NCBI GenBank assembly: GCA_902797015.1
Contig: CADBRG010000202.1
Coordinates: 1 to 14,441 of the forward strand
Source of the DNA: an uncultured Lachnospiraceae bacterium
Lineage (GTDB): Bacteria; Bacillota; Clostridia; Lachnospirales; Lachnospiraceae
DNA: 14,441 nt
Direction: 5' to 3'
A program made the translations under genes and the position numbers. This document shows, in pieces, positions 1-6,968 of this stretch. The notes under the pieces are model-generated. The model did no database searches. It worked only from the letters and a program-made list of their open reading frames with translations, and had not been told where the DNA came from. Numbering within the stretch: position 1 is the first letter of the stretch; each line of letters starts with the position of its first letter.

Positions 1-418
1 CAACGATCTGGATCTCTGTCGCCTGGCCTCTTGCGCCGCCGGACGGCTGATGGATCATGATCTCGGAGTTCGGAAGCGCATAGCGCTTGCCCTTTGCGCC
101 GCCTGCAAGCAGGAATGCGCCCATGCTGGCTGCCATACCGATGCAGATGGTGGAAACATCACACTTGATGTACTGCATCGTGTCATAGATTGCCATACCT
201 GCGGTTACAGAACCACCCGGTGAATTGATGTAAAGATGGATGTCCTTGCCCGGATCCTCTGACTCGAGGAACAGAAGCTGTGCCACGATCACACTGGCCG
301 ATACATCATTTACTTCCTCACCGAGGAAAATAATACGGTCTTTGAGAAGGCGGGAATAGATATCATAGCTTCGCTCGCCTCTGCTTGTCTGTTCGATGAC
401 ATAAGGTACTAAACTCAT
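1..418 (-). CDS. clpP: ATP-dependent Clp protease proteolytic subunit ClpP (N-terminal part)
   Basis: ClpP is the serine peptidase that forms the two-ring proteolytic chamber fed by ClpX or ClpC unfoldases in the cytoplasm. The 139 residues inside the window start MSLVPYVIEQ and run through the family core. The nucleophile is Ser98 in GMAASMGAF and the catalytic His is His123 in EIMIHQPSGG; the third triad residue (Asp) lies beyond the window edge. Full-length ClpP is about 195 residues, so roughly 70% is present. The ATG at 418 is preceded by AAAGGA at a suitable distance. The gene lies 130 bases downstream of tig in the same direction, the usual clostridial tig-clpP order, normally followed by clpX. 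I see no convincing promoter of its own in the gap, so it may depend on readthrough past the hairpin at 468-499. Confidence 0.97.
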   Translation of the reverse strand, partial: MSLVPYVIEQTSRGERSYDIYSRLLKDRIIFLGEEVNDVSASVIVAQLLFLESEDPGKDIHLYINSPGGSVTAGMAIYDTMQYIKCDVSTICIGMAASMGAFLLAGGAKGKRYALPNSEIMIHQPSGGARGQATEIQIV

Positions 419-467
419 ATTTCGGTCCTTTCTTTTTCGGATTCTGAACTGTTACTAATAATGCAAA

Positions 468-499
468 ATCCAGGTCGCCCGATATTGGCCGACCTGGAT
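468..499 (-). terminator. Hairpin between tig and clpP, possible terminator or attenuator
   Basis: A 10-bp perfect stem (468-477 with 490-499, ATCCAGGTCG/CGACCTGGAT) extends by two more pairs after one mismatch and closes a 6-base loop. In the minus-strand sense it is followed by only a short T run (TTTG), weaker than a typical intrinsic terminator. It starts 49 bases past the tig stop and ends about 50 bases before the clpP start. It could end tig transcripts, partially attenuate into clpP, or mark an RNA processing point. Confidence 0.5.
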
Positions 500-548
500 A
501 TCTTAACCTTAACGTACCCGGATTCCCGACGCGGGATTCAGCTTTTGC

Positions 549-1916
549 TTATTCAGCAGCTTCTTCCTGAGCATCCGCTACTTCCTCCATTGCTTCTTCG
601 ATCGCAGCCATGGCTTTCTCTTCCTCTGCCTCTACGAATACAGCGTTATCATAGATCAGATCCATCGCTTTGCGGGAAGCAAGCTCAAGCTTCATGTTCT
701 CTTCCTCATCGCCTACGATGAACTCTTTGAGCTTGTCAACTTCGATGTTGTACATCTCAGCCATCTTCTCGATCTCTTCCTGGATGTCTGCTTCTGTGAT
801 CTCGATGTTCTCAATCTTAGCGATCTCATCCAGAACCAGCTCGCTGCGAACGCGGGTCTCTGCATCCGGCAGAACGCTCTCACGAAGCTGTGCCTGTGTC
901 TGACCTGAGTACTGCATGTACTGATCCATGGACAGACCCTGCTGTGCCAGCTGCTGTGCAAACTGATTGATCATATCATCTGCTCTGGTCTCAAGGATCG
1001 CATCCGGAATCTCAATCTCGGCTGCTGCAGCAACCTGATCCAGTGCCTCGTTCATCTGTGCGCTCTTTGCGCTGTCTGCCTTGGTCTTCTCCAGACGCTC
1101 TTTTACAGAGTTCTTATACTCTTCAAATGTCTCATACTCGGAAACATCCTGTGCGAACTCATCATCCAGCTCCGGCAGCTCTCTATTCTTGATCTCATGG
1201 ATCGTAACTTTGAATGTTGCATCCTTGCCTGCCAGATCATCTGCATGATAATCTTCCGGGAATGTTACGTTGACTTCTGTGTCATCGCCGGCGTTCTTTC
1301 CGATCAGCTGCTCTTCAAATCCCGGGATGAATGTGCCGGAACCGATCTTTAACGGCTGATTCTTGGCACTGCCGCCATCAAATGCTACGCCGTCAACAAA
1401 ACCTTCATAATCGATCACTGCGGTATCGCCGTCTTCGATTGCTCTGTCTTCAACGGTCACATCTCTGCCGTTTCTCTCACGCTCTCTCTCGATCGCTTCT
1501 TCAACTTCTTCGTCGCTGACAGATGTGTCAACCTTGGTTACCTCGATGCCTTTGTAGTCACCAAGCTTAACTTCCGGACGAACAGCAACTTCAGCTGTGA
1601 AGATGAACGGCTTGCCCTTCTCGATCTGTACGATGTCGATCGTCGGGCGGGACATGATGTCCTCTCCGCACTCTTTTGCTGCCTCTGAATATGCCGGCGG
1701 AAGCAGTGCGTCTGCTGCATCATTATAGAAAATCGCCGGTCCGTACATTTTCTCAACGATTGCTCTCGGCACCTTACCCTTCCGGAATCCCGGAATGCTG
1801 ATGCTCTTTTTCTGTTTATTGTAAGCGTCCTGAAGAGCCTTCTCCAGCTCTGTCTCAGGAACCTCAATGGTCAATTTAACGGTACTGTTTTCTAAACGTT
1901 CTACCTGTACACTCAT
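549..1916 (-). CDS. tig: Trigger factor, ribosome-bound chaperone and peptidyl-prolyl isomerase
   Basis: Trigger factor binds ribosomal protein uL23 at the exit tunnel and shields nascent chains in the cytoplasm. The 455-residue protein has the three family parts: an N-terminal ribosome-binding domain with the signature GFRKGKVPR at residues 43-51, an FKBP-type isomerase domain at about 155-245 (VIDYEGFVDG, then IPGFEEQLIG), and a helical C-terminal chaperone domain ending in an Ala/Glu-rich acidic tail. This is slightly longer than the usual 430 or so residues because of that tail. The frame stays open to a TTG at 1937, but the strong AAGGAGG lies inside that extension and sits about 10 bases before the ATG at 1916 (MSVQVERLEN), so 1916 is chosen. 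It has its own promoter at 1954-1982. Confidence 0.97.
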   Translation of the reverse strand: MSVQVERLENSTVKLTIEVPETELEKALQDAYNKQKKSISIPGFRKGKVPRAIVEKMYGPAIFYNDAADALLPPAYSEAAKECGEDIMSRPTIDIVQIEKGKPFIFTAEVAVRPEVKLGDYKGIEVTKVDTSVSDEEVEEAIERERERNGRDVTVEDRAIEDGDTAVIDYEGFVDGVAFDGGSAKNQPLKIGSGTFIPGFEEQLIGKNAGDDTEVNVTFPEDYHADDLAGKDATFKVTIHEIKNRELPELDDEFAQDVSEYETFEEYKNSVKERLEKTKADSAKSAQMNEALDQVAAAAEIEIPDAILETRADDMINQFAQQLAQQGLSMDQYMQYSGQTQAQLRESVLPDAETRVRSELVLDEIAKIENIEITEADIQEEIEKMAEMYNIEVDKLKEFIVGDEEENMKLELASRKAMDLIYDNAVFVEAEEEKAMAAIEEAMEEVADAQEEAAE

Positions 1917-1953
1917 TATTTTGTTTTCCTCCTTCAAAATTCCACGTTGTGAG

Positions 1954-1982
1954 ATTATAACACAGCGCTATCGGAAATGCAA
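1954..1982 (-). promoter_or_regulatory. Housekeeping sigma promoter of tig
   Basis: Read on the minus strand: -35 TTGCAT (1977-1982), a 17-base spacer, and a perfect -10 TATAAT (1954-1959). Predicted start is near 1947, giving a leader of about 30 bases that carries the tig ribosome binding site. It sits in the gap after the DJ-1-like gene, so tig can be transcribed independently of the upstream genes. Confidence 0.85.
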
Positions 1983-1996
1983 GAAAAACCGCCTGT

Positions 1997-2551
1997 TTAT
2001 GCGTATTCTAATATCACTTCATCACGTATCTTTGATTCCATTCCGCGGCCCTCGAGATACCCAATGAGTGCAATGGCAAATTCCGCTGCTTTTGCCGGTC
2101 CCTGACCTGTGATAATGTTGTCTGCCTGTACCACTGCTTTATCCATCCACTGCACTTCAAATTCGTCTGCTTCCATGCCCGGATAGATCGTCGCGCGCTT
2201 GCCGTTTAAGATGCCGAGTCTTGCAAAAATCCCCGGTGATGCACAGATCGCTGCGGTCAGCTTTCTGGCCTCTGCAAACGCAAGCACGGAATCGCGCACT
2301 CTGTAATCCGCATACAGCTGCTCCCATCCTGCGCCGCCCGGAAGGATGATCGCATCATAGCTTTCAGCATCCAGGACGTCTTCCATGATCGAATCCGCCA
2401 TAAATACGATGTTGTGCGCACCGCAGATCTCCAGCTTTCCGGTCCGTGAGATCATCTCCACCTCAACGCCCGCTCTTCTTAAAAAGTCTACGATTGTCAG
2501 GCATTCCACTTCTTCTACATTGTCCGTACAGATCACTGCTGCTTTGCTCAT
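1997..2551 (-). CDS. DJ-1/PfpI family protein (class I glutamine amidotransferase-like fold)
   Basis: The 184 residues match the DJ-1/YajL type across the full length. The N-terminal EEVECLTIVDFLRRAG aligns with the DJ-1 segment holding its conserved Glu (Glu16 here). DAIILPGG is at 66-73, and the nucleophile-elbow Cys is Cys103 in AAICASPGIFA. A GQGPAKAAEFAIAL stretch near the end matches the family C-terminal helix region. Members are variously reported as redox or glyoxal-stress proteins, chaperones or deglycases, so the exact substrate cannot be given. The ATG at 2551 follows GAGGGG with 8 bases of spacing. It is third in a likely minus-strand unit behind the DUF1653 gene (59-base gap) and is followed by the tig promoter. 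No clear terminator is seen after it. Confidence 0.87.
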   Translation of the reverse strand: MSKAAVICTDNVEEVECLTIVDFLRRAGVEVEMISRTGKLEICGAHNIVFMADSIMEDVLDAESYDAIILPGGAGWEQLYADYRVRDSVLAFAEARKLTAAICASPGIFARLGILNGKRATIYPGMEADEFEVQWMDKAVVQADNIITGQGPAKAAEFAIALIGYLEGRGMESKIRDEVILEYA

Positions 2552-2610
2552 TTTTAAAACCCCTCATTCTTTCTGTCTTATTTTTCTGTCAGATCTCTGC
2601 TGTCTTTTCT

Positions 2611-3180
2611 CTATCTGTTCCAGTTGCGTTCTCTTTCATACTTCATCCTGGTCAGAAGGCATCGTTTCATCTGCTCATACCGCTCGTTCAGATTGCCTTC
2701 CGGGATCACCAGATCACAGACCACCGCGAGCTCATCGATCAGCTTATCCGTCATCACGGATTTCAGCTGTGTAAACACTTCAAACTTGTCGGAAAAACTG
2801 TCCGCGTCCATAAAGCGGATCAGATTCGGATCGGCTGCTTCAGGAACTTCGTCTTCTGCATCCGTCTCCGCGGATGCTTTACCGGCGATTTCTTCCACAG
2901 GACGTTCTGTCACCGGTTTCGAAGTCGTCTCTTCTGCACGGATTCCATTTTCTAAAAACTCAAAGCGCCACTTCTGCTCCACATCCGGATACTTCACGTG
3001 ATCGACCTCACTGATGAACATGTCATACGGCCGGACATACGTCTTGAAAGTTCCGTAAAGCGCCTGGTACACGACCAGTTGCTCGCCCGTTTCTGAATGC
3101 TCTGCGATGCTTACGATCTGGTATTGTTTGTTTTTAAAATGCCGGTAAAACTCTCCCGGTCTGGGATTCCCCTGAGGCAT
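2611..3180 (-). CDS. DUF1653 domain-containing protein
   Basis: Residues 9-68 form a DUF1653 domain: FYRHFKNKQYQIVSIAEHSE, then VVYQALYGTFKTYVRPYDMF. This is a small, widely distributed domain of unknown biochemical role. A charged, probably disordered linker rich in Glu, Ala and Thr runs from about 78 to 117. It is followed by a predicted helical C-terminal region (118-189) starting DPNLIRFMDADSFSDK and ending in a basic tail. I recognise no catalytic motif. The ATG at 3180 has AGGAGA just upstream, and the gene follows the membrane-anchored hypothetical gene by 15 bases, so the two are probably co-transcribed and perhaps translationally coupled. Confidence 0.85.
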   Translation of the reverse strand: MPQGNPRPGEFYRHFKNKQYQIVSIAEHSETGEQLVVYQALYGTFKTYVRPYDMFISEVDHVKYPDVEQKWRFEFLENGIRAEETTSKPVTERPVEEIAGKASAETDAEDEVPEAADPNLIRFMDADSFSDKFEVFTQLKSVMTDKLIDELAVVCDLVIPEGNLNERYEQMKRCLLTRMKYERERNWNR

Positions 3181-3195
3181 AACTTCTCTCTCCTG

Positions 3196-3795
3196 TTATC
3201 TGATCAGCGCATTGTTGATCATTTCCATTCCTTCTGCTACAAAATCTCTCTCGTTCGGCAGCGAATCATCCGGCCCCTTGACCATCAGCTCCTGTACTTC
3301 CTTCATAAAGTTCCTGCTGCTGTCAGAAAGATTATCAAGTCTGGTTTCAAGTGCATTTTCCTTTGCCGCTTCCATGATGCGGTTTCTTCCGGTCTGACTG
3401 TTCTGGTCAGTCCGTTCCGCCTGGAGCTCCTGTTGCAGACGTGCTTTGGTTTTCCGAATGCGATCCTGCTCGCTTTCCGGAATCCCGGTTGCGGCCGTCC
3501 CGATCTGGGGGCTTCCGAATGTCGTCCGCTCAGGCTGCGGCATCGCCTGTCCGCCGCCGTATTCCCGCGCACGGCTCTCTTTTTCATGTTCCACATGTGT
3601 GCGATGGACATCCTGCGTATTCTGCTTTGCGCGCTCAAGAATCGGATTCGGCGCAGGCTTTTTTGGCGCAGGCTGCCTGCCTGCCGTCATCTGCTGTGCC
3701 TGCTTTCGCTGTGCATCCTGCTGTTTTTGTTTTCTCATATTTGTGGCGATTGCAAATACAATGATGATCACAACCCATATTACAACAACAGCCAT
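3196..3795 (-). CDS. Conserved-looking hypothetical protein with N-terminal membrane anchor
   Basis: I do not recognise this 199-residue protein. Residues 2-18 are a single hydrophobic segment (MAVVVIWVVIIIVFAIA) followed by basic residues, so it is probably anchored with the rest in the cytoplasm. Residues 22-120 are low complexity, rich in Gln, Lys, Arg and Pro, and likely disordered or partly coiled. The C-terminal stretch at about 160-199 (FMKEVQELMVKGPDD, then ERDFVAEGMEMINNAL) looks like a compact helical motif and is the most likely functional part. The frame is also open to a GTG at 3804, but its spacing to AAAGGG is only about 3 bases. The ATG at 3795 has GGTGA 5 bases upstream, so it is preferred; the start remains uncertain. 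It is first of a probable three-gene unit with DUF1653 and DJ-1 genes and is divergent from the DtxR-type regulator. Confidence 0.65.
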   Translation of the reverse strand: MAVVVIWVVIIIVFAIATNMRKQKQQDAQRKQAQQMTAGRQPAPKKPAPNPILERAKQNTQDVHRTHVEHEKESRAREYGGGQAMPQPERTTFGSPQIGTAATGIPESEQDRIRKTKARLQQELQAERTDQNSQTGRNRIMEAAKENALETRLDNLSDSSRNFMKEVQELMVKGPDDSLPNERDFVAEGMEMINNALIR

Positions 3796-3818
3796 ATAAA
3801 TCACCGTCCCTTTTTACC

Positions 3819-3847
3819 TTGAAATTCCGATTTCTCCATGGTATTCT
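3819..3847 (+). promoter_or_regulatory. Promoter of the DtxR-type regulator gene
   Basis: -35 TTGAAA (3819-3824), 17-base spacer, -10 TATTCT (3842-3847). The predicted start near 3854 gives a leader of about 37 bases ending in AAAGGAG before the ATG at 3891. No obvious DtxR or MntR operator overlaps it. Confidence 0.6.
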
Positions 3848-3848
3848 G

Positions 3849-3877
3849 GTTACATGAGACTTACTACAGTTTGTTAA
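3849..3877 (-). promoter_or_regulatory. Possible divergent promoter for the 3196-3795 gene
   Basis: On the minus strand: TTAACA (3872-3877), 17-base spacer, TGTAAC (3849-3854). The -10 matches only four of six consensus positions. If real, its -10 lies one base from the -10 of the plus-strand promoter, so the two could not be occupied at the same time. Confidence 0.3.
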
Positions 3878-3890
3878 AAAGGAGTTTTCC

Positions 3891-4259
3891 ATGACACATT
3901 CAAATGAATCCGCAGAAAACTATCTGGAAGCCATCCTGGTATTGAGCCAGCGTCTTCCTGTCGTTCGTTCTATTGATATTGCTAATTATTTAAACTTTTC
4001 CAAGCCGAGTGTATCCGTTGCCATGAAAAACCTTCGCAGCAAGGAATACATTGAGGTCAGCGATGCAGGATTTATCACCCTGACAGACGCCGGAAAAGAA
4101 ATTGCCGACACCATTTATGAACGCCACACCTTTTTAAGCCAGTGGCTGATCAGCCTGGGCGTTGACGAGCAGATCGCCGTAGATGACGCCTGCCGTCTGG
4201 AGCACCAGATCAGTCCGGAAAGCTTTGCGGCGATCAAGGCTTATGTAAACGGCAAATAA
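3891..4259 (+). CDS. DtxR/MntR family metal-dependent transcriptional regulator
   Basis: The 122 residues fit the short two-domain form of the family: a winged helix-turn-helix (about 8-72, with DIANYLNFSKPSVSVAMKNL as the recognition region and ITLTDAGKEIA as the wing) and a helical dimerisation and metal domain (73-118). There is no SH3-like third domain. Candidate metal ligands by alignment with MntR and DtxR are Glu13, His79, Cys101, Glu104 and His105. The DACRLEH motif carries Cys where B. subtilis MntR has Glu99, and is like the DtxR Cys102-Glu105-His106 set. Asn10 replaces the first Asp ligand of MntR. AAGGAG lies 8-9 bases before the ATG at 3891. The gene is convergent with copA, their stops only 14 bases apart. 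Which metal it senses, and whether it controls copA, cannot be read from the sequence. Confidence 0.87.
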   Translation: MTHSNESAENYLEAILVLSQRLPVVRSIDIANYLNFSKPSVSVAMKNLRSKEYIEVSDAGFITLTDAGKEIADTIYERHTFLSQWLISLGVDEQIAVDDACRLEHQISPESFAAIKAYVNGK

Positions 4260-4273
4260 TCTGCACGATCGTT

Positions 4274-4483
4274 TTATGCGATCTCCAGAACGGTATAATC
4301 CTTTTCTTCAACCGCATTTTTCAGAATATCATCCGGGACAGCTGTTGTCATAGAAACAATGGCTGTTCCTTTTTCATGGCTGACTTCTGCCGCATCGACA
4401 CCATCCAGTGCTTCGAGTGCTTTCTTTACCGCAGCTTCGCAATGCGGGCACATCATTCCTTCGATTTTCATTGTCTTTGTCAT
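4274..4483 (-). CDS. Possible independently translated CopZ-like copper chaperone from an in-frame start within copA
   Basis: Within the copA reading frame, Met814 (ATG ending at 4483) is preceded by AAAGGAGA (4491-4498) with 7 bases of spacing, a far better ribosome binding site than copA itself has. Translation from here gives exactly 69 residues, starting MTKTMKIEGMMCPHC and ending at the copA stop. This is the size and layout of stand-alone CopZ/Atx1-type chaperones, with Cys12 and Cys15 as the Cu(I) ligands. CopZ delivers Cu(I) to CopA and copper regulators. The simplest reading is a former separate copZ fused in frame to copA while keeping its ribosome binding site; whether the free form is made is inference. 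Confidence 0.5.
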   Translation of the reverse strand: MTKTMKIEGMMCPHCEAAVKKALEALDGVDAAEVSHEKGTAIVSMTTAVPDDILKNAVEEKDYTVLEIA

Positions 4484-6922
4484 ATTGGGCTCTCCTTTTG
4501 TTTTCAGTTCTGCTTCGTGTTCGGAAGCAGTCTTTTTCTGCATGATGTCCTCCGGCAGCACGACCGGATCACGCATCTTTTTATCCCTGTTTGTGTTATG
4601 AATGTTTTTCGCGTTCAGCCTGAGTGCGTTCATGCAGACGCAAAAGCTTGACAGGCTCATGGCTGCAGCACCGATCATCGGCTGTAAAGTCCAGCCAAAC
4701 CAGTGCGTGTATAGTCCCGCCGCAAGCGGGATCAGCAATACATTATAGATAAATGCCCAGAACAGGTTCTGTTTGATATCCCGCAGCGTAAAACGGCTCA
4801 GTCTGACTGCTGCAGGCACATCGGAAAGCTTATCTCCCGAGATTACAACATCTGCAGCTTCCATGGCGATATCCGTCCCCGCGCCGATCGCGATTCCCGT
4901 ATCTGCCCTGGTCAGAGCGGGTGCGTCATTGATCCCGTCACCCACCATGATCACATTTCCAAATGTCTGCAGTCTGCGGATCGCCGCTTCCTTTTCATCC
5001 GGCAGCACACCCGCGATCACATGCTCGATGACTGCCTCCTTTGCGATCGCTTTTGCGGTCCGCTCCTGATCGCCTGTGATCATGACAACCTGAACGCCCA
5101 TACCGGTCAGTTCCCGGATGGCCTGCGGGCTATCTTCCTTAATCACATCCGCCACAGCAATCATACCATAAAACCGGTCATCCTGTGCAAACAAAAGCGT
5201 TGTTTTTCCCTGATCGGCAAGTACAGCACCTGCCTGCTCGATTTCTTCCGTGATCGGGGCGTTTTCCCGTACAAAATCAAAGTTTCCGCCAACGATCTGA
5301 CCGCCTGCTTTTTGTCCATCGGCAGTCTGCGCGTCCGCTTCCAAAACACCTGTCAGTCCTTTGCCCGGAATGACCGCAAATGACGTTACTTCATCTGCAG
5401 TGATCCCTGCTTCTTCCGCTACCCGGCACACCGCACGCGCAAGCGGATGCTCGCTCTTTCGCTCCAGTGTATAAGCCAGACGCAGCAATTCCTCTTTTGA
5501 AATGCCCGGTGCCGGAATCATGTCTGTCACCGCAGGCTGTCCTTTTGTGATCGTACCGGTCTTATCCAATGCGACGATCTTCGCTCTGCCGGCCGCCTCG
5601 AGGGATGCCGCCGTCTTAAACAAAACTCCGTTCTTCGCGCCGATGCCATTTCCAACCATGATCGCTACCGGCGTCGCAAGACCCAATGCGCACGGGCAGG
5701 AAATGACAAGGACCGTCACACCTCTCGTAATGGCAAAGCCCGGCGTCTGTCCGACAAGGAGCCAGATGATGATCGTCACCACTGCGATCAGAATGACCGC
5801 GGGGACAAAGATTGCGGAAACGCGGTCCGCGGTTTTTGCGATCGGTGCTTTGGTCGCCGCCGCATCCGATACCATCTTTATGATCTTTGCAAGGCTGGTG
5901 TCTTCCCCGACATGGGTGGCGCGACAGGTCAGGAACCCTGACTGGTTGATCGTCGCCGATGCAACGGTTGCACCTGCCTCTTTATCGACCGGAATGCTCT
6001 CGCCCGTCAATGCCGATTCATCGACCGCACTGCTGCCGTCTATGACAACGCCATCCACCGGGATCCGCTCTCCCGGACGCACCAGAAAGACATCGTCCAC
6101 CTTCACCTGTGCCGCAGGGACTGTGATCTCCTCGCCATCCACAAGCAGGACTGCCTCTTCCGGCGCAAGCTTTAACAGACTCTTCAGCGCGTCCGTCGTA
6201 CGACCTTTGGAAAGTGCTTCCAAAAGCTTCCCGATCGTGATCAGCGTCACGATCATCGCCGCCGATTCAAAGTAGAGCGCATGGCTTCCCGCATGCATCG
6301 CCATGCCGTCTGCCGCCATATTCATGCCGGCGGTTTTTGTCATGGAAAACAGTACGTACACACTATATCCAAACGACGCGCTCGCACCCAGTGCGACCAG
6401 TGTGTCCATATTCGGCGCTCTGTGAAACAGCGTACGATAGCCATTGATGAAAAACCTCTGATTGATGATCAGGACCGCAATGGTCAAAAGCATCTGCAGC
6501 ATGCCAAGCGCGATCTCGTTTCCTTCAAAAAAGGACGGCACCGGCCAGTTCCACATCGCATGCCCCATTGAAAAATACATCAGAATGACCAGCAGAACGA
6601 CCGAACTTACCAGTCGTTTGACCAGCTTCGGAGATTCATGATCTTTTAAGGATTCTTCCTGGGCGGCAAAAACCTCCCGCAGGTCGGCAGACTGTGCCCC
6701 TGCAGACGTGTCCCCGGCGGATCCTTTTTTTAACGATGCCCCATATCCGGCCCTGGTCACGGCCTGAATGATGGCATCAGAAGAAGCCGTCCCGTCAACC
6801 CCCATCGAATTCGTCAGCAAGCTGACTGCACAGGAGTCTACACCCGGAACGGCGTTCACTGCTTTTTCTACTCTCGCTGCGCATGCCGCGCAGCTCATTC
6901 CTGTTACCTGATATTGTTCCAT
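4274..6922 (-). CDS. copA: Copper-exporting P1B-type ATPase with N- and C-terminal metal-binding domains
   Basis: This 882-residue membrane pump uses ATP to export Cu(I). Order of parts: N-terminal heavy-metal-associated domain with CAAC at 11-14; transmembrane helices from about 102; actuator loop with TGES at 306-309; CPC metal site at 409-411; DKTGT phosphorylation motif (Asp453); HP motif 492-493; GDGINDAP at 661-668; last helix pair with Tyr726-Asn727 and Met755-Ser758/759, the Cu(I)-type pattern. A polar linker (about 771-813) then joins a second heavy-metal-associated domain with CPHC at 825-828. A C-terminal fused chaperone domain is unusual compared with the common CopA plan. The ATG at 6922 is forced: an in-frame TAA lies four codons upstream. 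No Shine-Dalgarno sequence precedes it. The gene lies 54 bases after rarA and ends convergently with the DtxR-type gene. Confidence 0.97.
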   Translation of the reverse strand: MEQYQVTGMSCAACAARVEKAVNAVPGVDSCAVSLLTNSMGVDGTASSDAIIQAVTRAGYGASLKKGSAGDTSAGAQSADLREVFAAQEESLKDHESPKLVKRLVSSVVLLVILMYFSMGHAMWNWPVPSFFEGNEIALGMLQMLLTIAVLIINQRFFINGYRTLFHRAPNMDTLVALGASASFGYSVYVLFSMTKTAGMNMAADGMAMHAGSHALYFESAAMIVTLITIGKLLEALSKGRTTDALKSLLKLAPEEAVLLVDGEEITVPAAQVKVDDVFLVRPGERIPVDGVVIDGSSAVDESALTGESIPVDKEAGATVASATINQSGFLTCRATHVGEDTSLAKIIKMVSDAAATKAPIAKTADRVSAIFVPAVILIAVVTIIIWLLVGQTPGFAITRGVTVLVISCPCALGLATPVAIMVGNGIGAKNGVLFKTAASLEAAGRAKIVALDKTGTITKGQPAVTDMIPAPGISKEELLRLAYTLERKSEHPLARAVCRVAEEAGITADEVTSFAVIPGKGLTGVLEADAQTADGQKAGGQIVGGNFDFVRENAPITEEIEQAGAVLADQGKTTLLFAQDDRFYGMIAVADVIKEDSPQAIRELTGMGVQVVMITGDQERTAKAIAKEAVIEHVIAGVLPDEKEAAIRRLQTFGNVIMVGDGINDAPALTRADTGIAIGAGTDIAMEAADVVISGDKLSDVPAAVRLSRFTLRDIKQNLFWAFIYNVLLIPLAAGLYTHWFGWTLQPMIGAAAMSLSSFCVCMNALRLNAKNIHNTNRDKKMRDPVVLPEDIMQKKTASEHEAELKTKGEPNMTKTMKIEGMMCPHCEAAVKKALEALDGVDAAEVSHEKGTAIVSMTTAVPDDILKNAVEEKDYTVLEIA

Positions 6923-6928
6923 GACTGT

Positions 6929-6937
6929 ATGTTAGCA
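6929..6937 (-). promoter_or_regulatory. Extended -10 element directly upstream of the copA start (candidate leaderless promoter)
   Basis: Minus-strand TGC then TAACAT (6929-6934) forms a TGn-extended -10, and only 6 bases (6923-6928) separate it from the copA ATG. That would place transcription start at or next to the A of the start codon. No good -35 is present, only a T-rich stretch around 6951-6957. The missing ribosome binding site fits a leaderless message. Confidence 0.4.
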
Positions 6938-6948
6938 CAAAAGGAGGG

Positions 6949-6968
6949 AACAAAAAAGCATTTTTGTT
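6949..6968. repeat. Inverted repeat upstream of copA
   Basis: Perfect 8-base arms (AACAAAAA / TTTTTGTT in the minus sense) around a 4-base centre. It overlaps the expected -35 region of copA and also follows the rarA stop, so it could be a weak bidirectional terminator hairpin or an operator. Confidence 0.45.

Noticed and set aside
1917..1937. TTG start extending trigger factor by seven residues
   Set aside because: The extension is the ribosome binding site itself (AAGGAGG), placed correctly for the ATG at 1916.
4267..4283. GATCG/CGATC hairpin between the DtxR-type gene and copA
   Set aside because: The stem is only 5 bp with a 7-base loop and no T-run on either strand, so it is not supported as a terminator.
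5502..6275. Plus-strand open frame (257 codons) opposite copA
   Set aside because: It lies entirely antisense to the conserved actuator and membrane region of CopA, is Ser/Thr/Ala-rich low-information sequence, and has no start signal.
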